Position numbers and translations under genes: made by a program. From NCBI GenBank assembly GCA_965218625.1, contig CBDCLG010000016.1:434001-498000 (forward strand): a stretch of DNA of 64,000 bases, read 5' to 3'. The notes under the pieces were generated by a model. It had not been told where the DNA came from, made no database searches, and saw nothing but the letters and a program-made list of their open reading frames with translations. This document shows positions 27,624 to 36,006 of this stretch, one piece after another. Numbering within the stretch: position 1 is the first letter of the stretch; each line of letters begins with the position of its first letter. Origin of the DNA: Bin5 sp965218625 (lineage in GTDB: Bacteria; Chloroflexota; Anaerolineae; Caldilineales; Caldilineaceae).

Positions 27624-28838
27624 TCAACAGCAGGTCTCCATCGCCTCCTTCATCGCTGCGACCGCGGGCTCTTCAATGTCGCGGATCCTCAGCACCTGTT
27701 CCGCAATCCTTTCTCTGAAGGCAACCACCTCTTCCTCCGAAAGCGGGAAGTCCTTCTCCATTTCGCGGCGAATCGCGATCAGCCGCGCACAGTTGGCGCG
27801 CCCTTCCTCGAACTTTTCGCCGCCCTGCTCCAGAAAGAGACGCTGATTGGTTAGCATCAGGTCGCGCGCCTCCGCCCAAACAGGCACCCCGTCGGGCAAG
27901 AGGATCAACCCCAACTCTTCCCAGGCCTTGGCGCTGACGCGAAACTGGTCCCCTGCCTCGCGCAAAGCCGGTTTCTGCAGAATGTCGGCGGCCTCGCCGA
28001 GAAAGTCGGCGTACTGGTCTCGCTCCGCGAATCCCACCTTGCCAAAGGTATGCGTGTCGCTGAAGACCGATTCCAGCCCGGCGTACATCTTGCGCCCGCG
28101 CGGAAAGTCCTTGTCCCAACTGCCGCGTATCTTCGGCTTGCGCAACGTGTCGGCCCAGCGCTCATAGGCCGCGAAGCCGAAATTGTGGCGCGCGCCCTTG
28201 GGCGGCTTTTCCGTGTACAGCCTGATGCAGCCCCAAATGCCCTGCTCAACCGCCTCCTGCAGCTTGTCATGGTCGGGCGGCTCGAGTGTCAGAATGCGGT
28301 GCCTCACCTTCTTCACCTGCGCCCGCGCCGCGGCCAGCTGCCCGGTCGAAGCGGTCAGGGGCACGCGCGCGCGGTCTGCGATCGAGACCCGGTCAACCAC
28401 GTCGTCGTAACCGAAAATGACCACCGGCAGCATGTGCGCGATCTCGAACTCGTAGGGTTGTGGATCGTAGGGCAGCTGCATGGCGTCAACCCATGTTATG
28501 GCCGGCGTGCCCTTTTCCAACGTCTCCACCAGGTTGCTGACCGCCTTGTCAGCGCTTGCCGTCTGGCGCGCATTCTGGACCGCGCCGATCCGATTCAGCA
28601 TCGTCTCCATCGGGTCAAATGTGTTGCGGGTGAGGATGCGTGCGTGCGGGTCAATGCCCTGGTAGGAGAAAGGGAAATAGCCCATCACCGCGCCGCCGCT
28701 GATGCCCATCAGCAGCGCTTCCGTATACGGCTCGCCGGTGTGGGGCGCCTTGACCCCGCAGTAGTCGTAATAGTTGCGGACGGAACCGGTCTCCCAGTGA
28801 AGCCCGTCGAACTGGCGGTACTCCTTCAAAGTCGTCAT
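27624..28838 (-). CDS. BtrH N-terminal-domain / DUF4872-like protein
   Basis: Protein of 404 residues. The N-terminal half looks like the BtrH domain: DGLHWETGSVRNYYDYCG, then LMGISGGAVMGYFPF, and WVDAMQLPYDP followed by MLPVVIFGYDD. BtrH in butirosin synthesis moves an acyl chain from a carrier protein, and related proteins have a cysteine-protease-like fold. The later region (VSIADRARVPLTAS, ALVRHRIL-type) fits the DUF4872 domain often fused to it. AAGGAGTGCAGTA precedes the ATG. No antibiotic cluster surrounds it. It is the third gene in the direction galK, PPOX protein, this gene, with a 90-base gap before it. Confidence 0.7.
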   Translation of the reverse strand: MTTLKEYRQFDGLHWETGSVRNYYDYCGVKAPHTGEPYTEALLMGISGGAVMGYFPFSYQGIDPHARILTRNTFDPMETMLNRIGAVQNARQTASADKAVSNLVETLEKGTPAITWVDAMQLPYDPQPYEFEIAHMLPVVIFGYDDVVDRVSIADRARVPLTASTGQLAAARAQVKKVRHRILTLEPPDHDKLQEAVEQGIWGCIRLYTEKPPKGARHNFGFAAYERWADTLRKPKIRGSWDKDFPRGRKMYAGLESVFSDTHTFGKVGFAERDQYADFLGEAADILQKPALREAGDQFRVSAKAWEELGLILLPDGVPVWAEARDLMLTNQRLFLEQGGEKFEEGRANCARLIAIRREMEKDFPLSEEEVVAFRERIAEQVLRIRDIEEPAVAAMKEAMETCC

Positions 28839-28928
28839 TACTGCACTCCTTCGGCCTTAAACAGTAATCGTCAAGCATTTCGTCGTAGACGAAATCGCCT
28901 TTCAGGTTTGCGCATCAGGTGGCGGGCT

Positions 28929-29444
28929 TCAACGGCGGGGAATGCGCCAGCGGGTGGCATTGCGGGCGAACCCGCTCCAGGCGATCACAGTCTTTGGGTA
29001 GACGGCAAACAGGCCGACCGGGACATTATCCGAGCTGCCGGCATTGTCCAGGTTTTCGCTGGGCCGGTATGTCCCGTACTTGCGGACGAAATCTTCGTCC
29101 AGCCTCTGCAAGAAGGCCCCGTCCCTTCGGCTAATCTCGCCGAAGCTGCCTTCGATGATGACAACCTCGTCGGCGCTCTCCAGGTGGACGACAGCCTGTG
29201 GATTGGCGCGCAGATTGCGGATCTTGCGGCCGGCGCCGACGAAGTAGAAGACATCGTCCAACCAAGCGCCCCAAACCGGCACGGCGTGGGGCCGGCCGCT
29301 GGCCGCGGCGCTCACAATCCAGTAATTCAGGGCCGCCTGCATCCGACTTTCGACGAACGACCAGGTCAACATCTCTTCCGTGAACGAAGAATTGTCCAGC
29401 GCAAGGTTCGGGCGGCTGCGCTCGCCGTCATACTTGTCGGCCAT
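28929..29444 (-). CDS. Pyridoxamine 5'-phosphate oxidase-related protein
   Basis: Split-barrel flavin-binding protein of 171 residues. Typical strands are ALNYWIVSAAASGRPHAVPVWGAWLDD, FYFVGAGRKIRNLRANPQAVVHLES and VVIIEGSFGEI, and the C-terminal strand is MTRWRIPRR-like (ATRWRIPRR). This is the PPOX group that binds FMN or F420 and reduces small molecules. Translation starts at ATG 29444, preceded by AAGGAG; an upstream extension overlaps galK. It starts 10 bases after the galK stop, so it is coupled to that gene. Confidence 0.85.
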   Translation of the reverse strand: MADKYDGERSRPNLALDNSSFTEEMLTWSFVESRMQAALNYWIVSAAASGRPHAVPVWGAWLDDVFYFVGAGRKIRNLRANPQAVVHLESADEVVIIEGSFGEISRRDGAFLQRLDEDFVRKYGTYRPSENLDNAGSSDNVPVGLFAVYPKTVIAWSGFARNATRWRIPRR

Positions 29445-29454
29445 CTCACACTCC

Positions 29455-30633
29455 TTACTTGAGCGGAAGCACGCGCGCACCGGCGCTAGGCGAGCTGACG
29501 TAAATCTCAGGCCACACATTCATCCGCTTCGCATAGCTCTTGCGCACGAACTCGCGCACGTCTGCCTCCGAGCCGCTCCAAACCAGGGCCACCGCGCAGC
29601 CTCCAAATCCCGCGCCTGTCAGGCGAGCCCCAAGGCAGTCAGGATGGTCGAGCATCGATTCAACCATCAAGTCGAGCGCCTCACTGCTGACTTCATAGTC
29701 GTCGCGCAGACTGGCATGGCTGGCGTTCATCAGCTGGCCGACGAGCCGGAAACTGTCCCGCTCGAGCGCTGCGACGGTAGCCTGCACCCGCTCATTCTCG
29801 CTGACCACGTGTCGACAGCGTCTTAAGACCGTATCCGGCAGCAGGCGCCGGTGTTCTTCCAACTGAGCGCTGTTCACATCCCGCAGTGCCGCGACGGACG
29901 GCAGGACTGCCTGCAGCCGTCGCACGCCGTCCTCGCACTGGGCGCGGCGTTCATTGTATGCGCTGCCGGCCAGCGAGCGGCTGGCCTTCGTGTTGCCGAT
30001 GACGAGCGAGGTTTCGGCCGGAAACGGCACTCGGCGGTAGTCCAGGCTGCGGCAGTCGATCAGGAGCGCGTATCCCTCCTCCCCGAGCGTGCTGACAAAC
30101 TGGTCCATGATGCCGCAGTTGACCCCCACATACTCGTTCTCGGCCTTTTGCGCTGCCCTCGCTATCTGCGGCCCGCTCAACGCGTGAATCTGATTGGCCG
30201 CTGCCAGAAAGGCCTTGGCCGCCGCGATCTCAAGCGCGGCAGAGCTGCTCAGCCCGCTGCCGCGCGGTACGTTTCCGCTGACAATCCCTTCGAAACCCTT
30301 CAGCGGGACTTCCAGCTCGGACAGCGCCAAGCCAACCCCCTGAATGTAGTTGGGCCAGAGCTGCTCATCGTCCCGCCGCGGCGAATCGACTTCAAATTCA
30401 GTCCAGGAGTCGAACTCCAACGCGTACAGCCTCACCATTTGGTCCGGGCGCGGGCGGAACAGAACGCGCACGTCCCGGTCCAGCGCCACGGGGAGGACGA
30501 ACCCGTCGTTGTAGTCGGTGTGTTCCCCGATCAGGTTGACCCGCCCCGGCGCAATGGCAAGGTGGGTCGGTTCGCCCTCAAAATGGGCTGAAAAACCGTC
30601 GAATATCTGTTGCGTTCGTTTGTCGGGTTGCAT
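29455..30633 (-). CDS. galK: Galactokinase
   Basis: GHMP kinase of 392 residues that phosphorylates galactose at C1 with ATP, the entry step of the Leloir pathway. The galactokinase signature is GRVNLIGEHTDYNDGFVLP, the ATP-binding loop is GNVPRGSGLSSSAALE, the catalytic Asp lies in NCGIMDQFVS and the third motif is LTGAGFGGCAVAL. The start is ATG 30633; longer upstream reading adds residues without similarity. No galT or galE is adjacent. It is followed 10 bases later by a PPOX-type protein on the same strand. Confidence 0.96.
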   Translation of the reverse strand: MQPDKRTQQIFDGFSAHFEGEPTHLAIAPGRVNLIGEHTDYNDGFVLPVALDRDVRVLFRPRPDQMVRLYALEFDSWTEFEVDSPRRDDEQLWPNYIQGVGLALSELEVPLKGFEGIVSGNVPRGSGLSSSAALEIAAAKAFLAAANQIHALSGPQIARAAQKAENEYVGVNCGIMDQFVSTLGEEGYALLIDCRSLDYRRVPFPAETSLVIGNTKASRSLAGSAYNERRAQCEDGVRRLQAVLPSVAALRDVNSAQLEEHRRLLPDTVLRRCRHVVSENERVQATVAALERDSFRLVGQLMNASHASLRDDYEVSSEALDLMVESMLDHPDCLGARLTGAGFGGCAVALVWSGSEADVREFVRKSYAKRMNVWPEIYVSSPSAGARVLPLK

Positions 30634-30727
30634 AAAAGTAACCGATGGGAACTCAGGGAAGGAGCTTGCAAAACTGTGTGCGGGACCGTCGCCGCCCGAC
30701 AGGAGAATCAAGAGAAAATGGGACGTG

Positions 30728-31534
30728 TCATCTCAATACCGCGTACAGATTCAGCCCGGGAAGCACACCCGGACCGTTCGCCTCATCGCGCCTGCCGTCG
30801 GCGCGGAACGTGCGCACGACTTCCAGCCCGGCGTCCGCGGCCATGTGTTCCAGCTCTGCCTCATCGACCTGGTGGACGTAGCGGACCGCCTCGACGCCCT
30901 GCTTCCAGGGCAGCAGGCCGTCGCCGGCCTCGAGCGCGCTAGGTTCTATGCCGACCGTCCGCGGGTCGATGAGCTTGGCGCGAAATCGCCGCCGACCCAA
31001 AAACTGCCAGAACGAAAGTATAATGTATCCGTTGGTCAACCGCCGAAAATCGCGCAGCAGGCGCAGCCGCAGCGCGTAACCAGGAAGGTGCTGGATGGTG
31101 GCCGTGCAGAGAACCAGATCGAACGGAGCCCTTCCTTCTTTTTCAAGCGGGGTGGGCCAGCACCCATCTGTCGCCGAAGCATCCGCCAGCGCCGCGAGCC
31201 AGCTTGGGCGCGCGAGGTCGGCCTGCAAGAAGAGGCACTCGACGCCGGTCAGCTCAGCCGCGGAACTGCGTGCAAGCTGAAGAAGCTGCGCGTTTCCGTC
31301 CACGCCGACATACCTGGCATTCAAACTTTCGCGGGCCAGCAATCTCGCAAACCGCCCATTCCCGCAACCGACATCCAGGACTGTCGGCCTGTCTTTCGCG
31401 CCGCGTTCGAAGTAGGGTAGAATAGCGCGCAGACCGGGCGTCCAACCTTGGCGCGTGGCGTCGAATTGGACGGCCGTCTGCTCGTAGAAGCGACGGTTGA
31501 TCTGTAATAACGCGTTCTGCGTCTGCGCGTCCAT
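30728..31534 (-). CDS. SAM-dependent methyltransferase, Trm9/ALKBH8-like
   Basis: Class I methyltransferase of 268 residues. SAM-binding motif I is VLDVGCGNGRFARLL, the acidic motif II is GVDGN and the post-motif region is FDLVLCTATIQHLP. The C-terminal half contains GDGLLPWKQGVEAVRYVHQVDEAELEHM, the PWK...RYxH...EL pattern found in Trm9/ALKBH8 enzymes, which esterify carboxymethyl-uridine at the tRNA wobble base. It is divergent from elp3, whose product makes that very intermediate, with 60 bases between the start codons. A general small-molecule methyltransferase is the alternative. The start ATG 31534 was chosen because the longer reading runs through the elp3 start. Confidence 0.78.
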   Translation of the reverse strand: MDAQTQNALLQINRRFYEQTAVQFDATRQGWTPGLRAILPYFERGAKDRPTVLDVGCGNGRFARLLARESLNARYVGVDGNAQLLQLARSSAAELTGVECLFLQADLARPSWLAALADASATDGCWPTPLEKEGRAPFDLVLCTATIQHLPGYALRLRLLRDFRRLTNGYIILSFWQFLGRRRFRAKLIDPRTVGIEPSALEAGDGLLPWKQGVEAVRYVHQVDEAELEHMAADAGLEVVRTFRADGRRDEANGPGVLPGLNLYAVLR

Positions 31535-31594
31535 GCTGACCGTGCGAGCCTGACCGCGATCGGGCGCGACGGGCCGATTAAGTGCAGAGCTAAA

Positions 31595-33322
31595 ATGAAA
31601 CGAGTCCTGGCGCCGGATGAGGTCCCGGCAGAGGTACATCAGATCTCCCAAGAGTGGCAGCGCAAGCGGTCATTTGACCCGGCTGACTACAGGGATACGC
31701 TTTCTGCCATTTTCGGGGAAATCCTGGAGGTGCAGGGACCTGAATGGGATGCCAAGCGCTCGCTCCGATCCATTCTAGCCCGATACCCGAAGGACGGCAA
31801 AGGGTTTTTCGCCAAGTCCGATCTTGTAGCCGGTTACCGCTTTCTGATCGAGAGCGGCGAGCTGGAGCCGGACGCTCGTCTACTTGAACGAATCCGCATG
31901 AAGCCGGTGCGCACGTCCAGCGGTGTCGCGCCGGTCACAGTTCTCACAGCGCCCGCCGGCTGTCCGGGCGAGTGCATCTTCTGCCCCGACGACTGGCGCA
32001 TGCCCAAGAGTTACATCTACGACGAGCCGGGCGCGCAGCGGGCCGAGCGCGACGGCTTCGATCCCTTCAGGCAGACGTACGGCCGCATCGACGCCTTCGA
32101 GAGTATCGGCCACGATGCCTCCAAAGTGGAGCTCCTGGTCCTTGGCGGCACTTGGAGCGCATACAGTCGCGACTACCGCGAGTGGTTTGTCCGCCGCTGC
32201 TACGACGCCATGAATGCGATCGGCAATCCGGACTTCAGCCCTGCGGCGACGCTGGAGGAATCACAACAGCGCAACGTGCTGGCCGCCCATCGCAATGTTG
32301 GGCTGGTGGTTGAGACGCGCCCGGACTGGATCACGCCGGAAGAGATCGTGCACATGCGGCGCCTGGGCGTGACGAAAGTGCAAATAGGGGTGCAGAGCCT
32401 CGACGACGGGGTGCTGGCTCTCAACAAGCGCGGCCATACGGTGGCCGAAGTGCGGCATGCGCTCGGCTTGCTTCGAACGGCCGGTTTCAAGCTGCACCTG
32501 CACTGGATGCCCAACCTTTACGGCGCGACGCTGGAATCGGACAGGGTCTCATTTCAGAGGTTTTTCGATGATCCCGCTATCCGGCCCGACGAGCTCAAGA
32601 TCTATCCCTGCTCATTGATCGCGGGGACGGAGCTATACGACAGGTGGCTGGAGGGCAACTACCGGCCCTATTCGGAGGAGGAGCTGGTCGGTCTGCTGGC
32701 CGACATCAAGCCGGCTGTGCCCCCTTATACGCGCATCAACCGCTTGTTCCGTGACATACCCGCGCACCACATCGAGGCCGGCGTGAAGGTCAGCAACCTG
32801 CGCGAGATCGTTCAGCTGGAGCTGGCGCGCCGCGGCGATCGCTGTGGCTGCATTCGCTGCCGTGAGGTGCGGCGGCAACGCGTGAGAGAAGAGGAGCTGC
32901 GGCTGTCAGCCCATGCCTACTCGACCGATCTGACAGACGAGATATTCTTGCAGTGTGTCGTGGTGGGGAAAGGCGCAAGGGCAAGCGGAGCCGCGCCTGA
33001 CCGGGCCCCGCTTGCCGGCTTTCTTCGGCTCAGCCTGCCCAAGAACCCCGCGGCCGGAAGCCGCGCCTTTTTGGAAGAAATACAGGGAAACGCGCTGATT
33101 CGCGAGGTGCACGTGTATGGACCTTCCCTGGCCATCGGCGGCGCCGAGGCGGGCGCCCCCCAGCACGTCGGCGTCGGAACGCGCCTGCTTGCGGAAGCGC
33201 GCCGACTCAGCCGGGAAGCCGGCTTCGAGCGCATAAGCGTCATCGCCGCCACAGGCACGCGGGCCTACTACGCCGCGCGCGGCTTCGAAGAGGGCGAGTT
33301 GTACATGACAGGAACGACATAG
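31595..33322 (+). CDS. elp3: tRNA uridine(34) acetyltransferase Elp3 (radical SAM plus GNAT)
   Basis: Elp3 of 575 residues, which adds a carboxymethyl group to C5 of wobble uridine in tRNA using acetyl-CoA and a SAM radical. The Fe-S cysteines are at about 123, 127 and 130 (GCPGECIFCPDD, spacing C-x3-C-x2-C). The core continues with LLVLGGTWSAY, VVETRPDWI and VGVQSLDDGVL-type motifs, the latter here reading VQIGVQSLDD. The C-terminal GNAT domain (about 420-575) has VGVGTRLLAEARRLSREAGF for acetyl-CoA binding. A zinc-binding cluster CGCIRCREV lies before it. It is similar in layout to the Dehalococcoides Elp3. Other Elongator subunits are absent, as expected in bacteria. A Trm9-like gene is divergent from it. 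Confidence 0.95.
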   Translation: MKRVLAPDEVPAEVHQISQEWQRKRSFDPADYRDTLSAIFGEILEVQGPEWDAKRSLRSILARYPKDGKGFFAKSDLVAGYRFLIESGELEPDARLLERIRMKPVRTSSGVAPVTVLTAPAGCPGECIFCPDDWRMPKSYIYDEPGAQRAERDGFDPFRQTYGRIDAFESIGHDASKVELLVLGGTWSAYSRDYREWFVRRCYDAMNAIGNPDFSPAATLEESQQRNVLAAHRNVGLVVETRPDWITPEEIVHMRRLGVTKVQIGVQSLDDGVLALNKRGHTVAEVRHALGLLRTAGFKLHLHWMPNLYGATLESDRVSFQRFFDDPAIRPDELKIYPCSLIAGTELYDRWLEGNYRPYSEEELVGLLADIKPAVPPYTRINRLFRDIPAHHIEAGVKVSNLREIVQLELARRGDRCGCIRCREVRRQRVREEELRLSAHAYSTDLTDEIFLQCVVVGKGARASGAAPDRAPLAGFLRLSLPKNPAAGSRAFLEEIQGNALIREVHVYGPSLAIGGAEAGAPQHVGVGTRLLAEARRLSREAGFERISVIAATGTRAYYAARGFEEGELYMTGTT

Positions 33323-33398
33323 ATTCGAAAGGGCGAAAGGGGCAGGCCCACAGACGGGAACGAGCCGAACAAGAACCTGGTGAGGGCCGGGGACGCGA

Positions 33399-33432
33399 AA
33401 AGAGGCACGGCACATGGATGCCGCGCCTCTTT
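33399..33432. terminator. Bidirectional terminator after elp3
   Basis: Long stem AAAGAGGC-A-CGGCA / TGCCG-C-GCCTCTTT with one internal mismatch and a 6-base loop. T runs lie on both sides (TTTCACTTATTTT to the right; TTTTCGC on the other strand). It separates elp3 from the convergent lipoprotein gene. Confidence 0.82.
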
Positions 33433-33505
33433 CACTTATTTTGAATCCGCCAAGATGAAGGAGGCCGTATGCCCGGTCCGGCCAGTTACATGGCCAGGTT
33501 CCGGC

Positions 33506-34474
33506 CTAGAAATTCAACGTCAGGTCAATTTCCGCCGACTGCACGAGAGGCAGAAGTTGAGTGACCATCGACAGCATCGAGTCCATGCCGCCACCCATCA
33601 TCGACAGCAACCCGGTCTGCGCCACGACTTCGATCAGGTTTCCGGCTTTGCCGTCAGACCAGTCCAGCGTCGGCAGAGCATCGCCGTCGATGGAGATCGT
33701 GATGCCGTCCACATCAGTGCTGATGCCCAGCTGCGAAATGCCCATACCCCTGACCATGGCGAGTGGAGCCAGCCCCATGGCAAGTGCGTCAAGCGAACCG
33801 CCGGTCATCGCCGACAATTCATCGACCGACAGGTCGCCGATGCTGATGCTGCCATCAGCATTGTAGAAAACAGGCAGATTGATGCGCGGCGGCGTCCCGA
33901 CCGAGTCCAGGAACTCCTGCTGTGCGGCCTGGGCTGCCATCGCCGCGCTGCTGTCCCCTTCAACGTACATCGGAATTGCTTCCGCGCCCGGCATGGCGGG
34001 GAAGCGGGCAATGACGCCTACGCCAAGCTGGTCGACAAGCTCGACCAGGAGGCCGGCCATATCACCCATGTCAGGGGCGAAGGCGTCGATGGCGGCAGGC
34101 AATGCCGCCAGCGAATCGGCGTCATAACTGATCGAAGGAATGCTGCGGCCATTGACCAGAAGCAACAGGCCGTCAGGCGTATTGCTTACCTGGATGTGCT
34201 GGATGTTTGCCGACATCAGCAAGCCAACGGTGAGGGCGTCAATGGGCAGTTCCAAAGACATGTTAAGCGTCGTCATCAGATCGGAGACCGTCGCATTCAT
34301 GATCGACGTGGAGCCGTCGGCTCCGATGTCAAGAACGAGAGCGGGCAGGTCAATGACCAGCTGGTCTGATTCTGTATCGAGCATGCCTTGCCCAACACGG
34401 GGCGCGCAGCCCGACAGGGCGAGTACTGCGATAAGGGTTATGGCGGCCCAGAACGTAAGACGTCGGTTGAGCAT
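33506..34474 (-). CDS. Lipoprotein with two repeated domains, function unknown
   Basis: Secreted lipoprotein of 322 residues. The start ATG 34474 follows TAGGAGG. The signal peptide ends in the lipobox LSGC. The mature part holds two copies of a domain of about 115 residues. The first has VSDLMTTLNMSLELPIDALTVGLL, then IQHIQVSNTPDGLLLLVNG and SIPSISYD; the second has LSVDELSAMTGGSLDALAMGL, then ISQLGISTDVDGITISIDG and ALPTLDWS. Both are rich in Leu, Met, Ala and Asp. I do not recognise a named family. A strong promoter about 260 bases upstream (34734-34762) suggests it has a long leader and its own control, near the phosphate operon. Confidence 0.75.
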   Translation of the reverse strand: MLNRRLTFWAAITLIAVLALSGCAPRVGQGMLDTESDQLVIDLPALVLDIGADGSTSIMNATVSDLMTTLNMSLELPIDALTVGLLMSANIQHIQVSNTPDGLLLLVNGRSIPSISYDADSLAALPAAIDAFAPDMGDMAGLLVELVDQLGVGVIARFPAMPGAEAIPMYVEGDSSAAMAAQAAQQEFLDSVGTPPRINLPVFYNADGSISIGDLSVDELSAMTGGSLDALAMGLAPLAMVRGMGISQLGISTDVDGITISIDGDALPTLDWSDGKAGNLIEVVAQTGLLSMMGGGMDSMLSMVTQLLPLVQSAEIDLTLNF

Positions 34475-34733
34475 TTCATACCTCCTAAGGGCGGTCATGG
34501 AATGAGGGTGAAGATGATGATTGATCAGTGCAAGAGTGCAGAAGTCCCGTCCAGATATGATAAATCCTGAAAGCTGCCTCCTCCAGGAGTTATATCCTCC
34601 ATTCTACATGGAAACGGCGCTCCAGGAAAAAGCTCAGTGGACCGTCTCTGAACTTGCGCTTCAGATGATAACGGGTAGTTCCCAATTGCGCAAACTCCTG
34701 AAACGATAGCGCAGAATTCAAGTTTGCCGCCCC

Positions 34734-34762
34734 ATTCTATACGACGATTTTCATCTTGTCAA
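34734..34762 (-). promoter_or_regulatory. Strong sigma-70-type promoter
   Basis: Read on the minus strand, TTGACA (34762-34757), a 17-base spacer and TAGAAT (34739-34734). This is the best consensus match in the window. It lies between phoU and the lipoprotein gene and would start a transcript near 34727, with a leader of about 250 bases before ATG 34474. The 34475-34861 gap has lower GC than its surroundings and no credible gene. Confidence 0.7.
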
Positions 34763-34861
34763 TCTGCTTTTTCGCCGAATGACCAGTGGGAAATGTACGG
34801 ATTCATGGTGATACTATGGGGAATCGACTGCGACCGCGTCAGCCTGCACGCCGTGCCGCTC

Positions 34862-35530
34862 TCAATTCATGTCGAATTCGATAAATTCACCCGTGACCGT
34901 GAAGATTATGCGCTCACAGATATTTGTGACCCGGTCTGCGGCCCGCTCAAGATTATGCGCGGCCCAGAGCAGGTAGTTGGTGCGGTCAATCAGGGTCGGG
35001 TCCTCCAGAATCATTGCAATCAGGTCCCGGTGCACCTGGTTGTAGAGGTCGTCGACCTCATCGTCGCGCAATGGAATCGTGCGGGCGGCTTCAAGGTCTT
35101 GATTGATAAAGGCGTCAAGAGCCTGGTTGAGCATGTCGGTGGCGATCTCACACATGCGCGGGATGTCCACCAGCGGCTTGATCAGCGCCTCGGGCCCAAT
35201 CAGCAGTATGATACGCCCGATTCCCTTGGCGTAGTCACCAATCCGCTCCAACTCGGTGCTGATCTCCAGGACGGCGGCGATGAGACGCAGATCACGGGCC
35301 ATCGGCTGCTGGGTCGCGATCAAGCGCAGACAGTCGGCCTCTATCTCAAACCGCTTCTTGTTGATCAACTGGTCTTCACTGATGAGACGCTTGGCCGTCT
35401 GCATGTCCCGGCGCCGCAATGCGTCGACAGACTCCCGCAGGGCCTGGGTCACCATGCTGCCCAGCATCAGCGTGTCGGTCTGCAGCGTTTCCAACTCTCG
35501 AGCAAAGGATGTGCGTAGGAATTGTCCCAT
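34862..35530 (-). CDS. phoU: Phosphate transport regulator PhoU
   Basis: PhoU of 222 residues, an all-helical metal-binding protein that couples the Pst transporter to its sensor kinase and restrains phosphate uptake. Two three-helix repeats are visible, with the metal-binding E/D motifs IAAVLEISTELERIGDYAKGI and LLWAAHNLERAADRVTNI. The start is ATG 35530, preceded by AGAGGGA, 29 bases after the arsC-like gene. It is the last gene of the pstSCAB operon. Confidence 0.96.
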   Translation of the reverse strand: MGQFLRTSFARELETLQTDTLMLGSMVTQALRESVDALRRRDMQTAKRLISEDQLINKKRFEIEADCLRLIATQQPMARDLRLIAAVLEISTELERIGDYAKGIGRIILLIGPEALIKPLVDIPRMCEIATDMLNQALDAFINQDLEAARTIPLRDDEVDDLYNQVHRDLIAMILEDPTLIDRTNYLLWAAHNLERAADRVTNICERIIFTVTGEFIEFDMN

Positions 35531-35559
35531 CGATATCCCTCTCTCTCGCCCTGAGGCTA

Positions 35560-35976
35560 TCATTCCCGGAGGTAGCCGAGCAGTTCGTCGCGCATCTGGT
35601 CACGGACCTCGCGGCAGGCGGCCATGCGTTTCGCATCGCTACCGACTACGTGCGTGGGATCGTCGAACGGCATATGCGTTACATTGCCCTCTCATACCCA
35701 GACCGGACAGCTACGCGCGGCGTTGTCACAAACGGTTATGACCAGTTGGGGATTCAACTCCCTGTAGACTTCAACCGACTCGGATATGCTGTCGCTGATG
35801 TCGATCTCCAGCTCCGCCATCGATCGCACCGCCAGCGGGTGCACGCTGCCCGAAGGCGCCGTACCGGCCGAATAGGCCTGCCATTGCTCGCCCAGATAGT
35901 GGTTCACCAGGCCCTCGGCCATCTGGCTGCGGCACGAGTTGCCGGTACACAAGATGAGAACGCGCCTCTTTTCCAT
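35560..35976 (-). pseudogene. arsC: Thioredoxin-type arsenate reductase/LMW phosphatase with in-frame stop
   Basis: The open frame 35976-35692 encodes 94 residues and stops at TGA (35694-35692). The same frame continues without break to a second TGA at 35562-35560, translating EGNVTHMPFDDPTHVV and the rest of a normal ArsC C-terminus, so the full gene would have 138 codons. The phosphatase loop CTGNSCRSQMAEG (Cys10) and the redox pair in CDNAARSCPV (Cys82, Cys89) all lie before the stop, so a truncated product would keep all three catalytic cysteines but lack the last strand and helix. The stop sits where CGA (Arg) would fit. It lies between pstB and phoU. A nonsense mutation or a C-to-T sequence error are both possible. 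Confidence 0.85.
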
Positions 35977-36006
35977 TCTTTCCTGCCCTCCCCCGAACGG
36001 CTGCGA

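Noticed and set aside
31535..31594. Shared promoter between the Trm9-like gene and elp3
   Set aside because: A promoter must lie here or nearby, but no -10/-35 pair in the 60-base gap is good enough to place it.
34521..34709. Small plus-strand open frame of 62 codons
   Set aside because: It has no ribosome site or similarity and lies within the predicted leader of the minus-strand lipoprotein gene.
35692..35694. UGA as selenocysteine in the arsC-like gene
   Set aside because: The position aligns with an ordinary residue, not a catalytic Cys, and no SECIS-like hairpin is evident just downstream.
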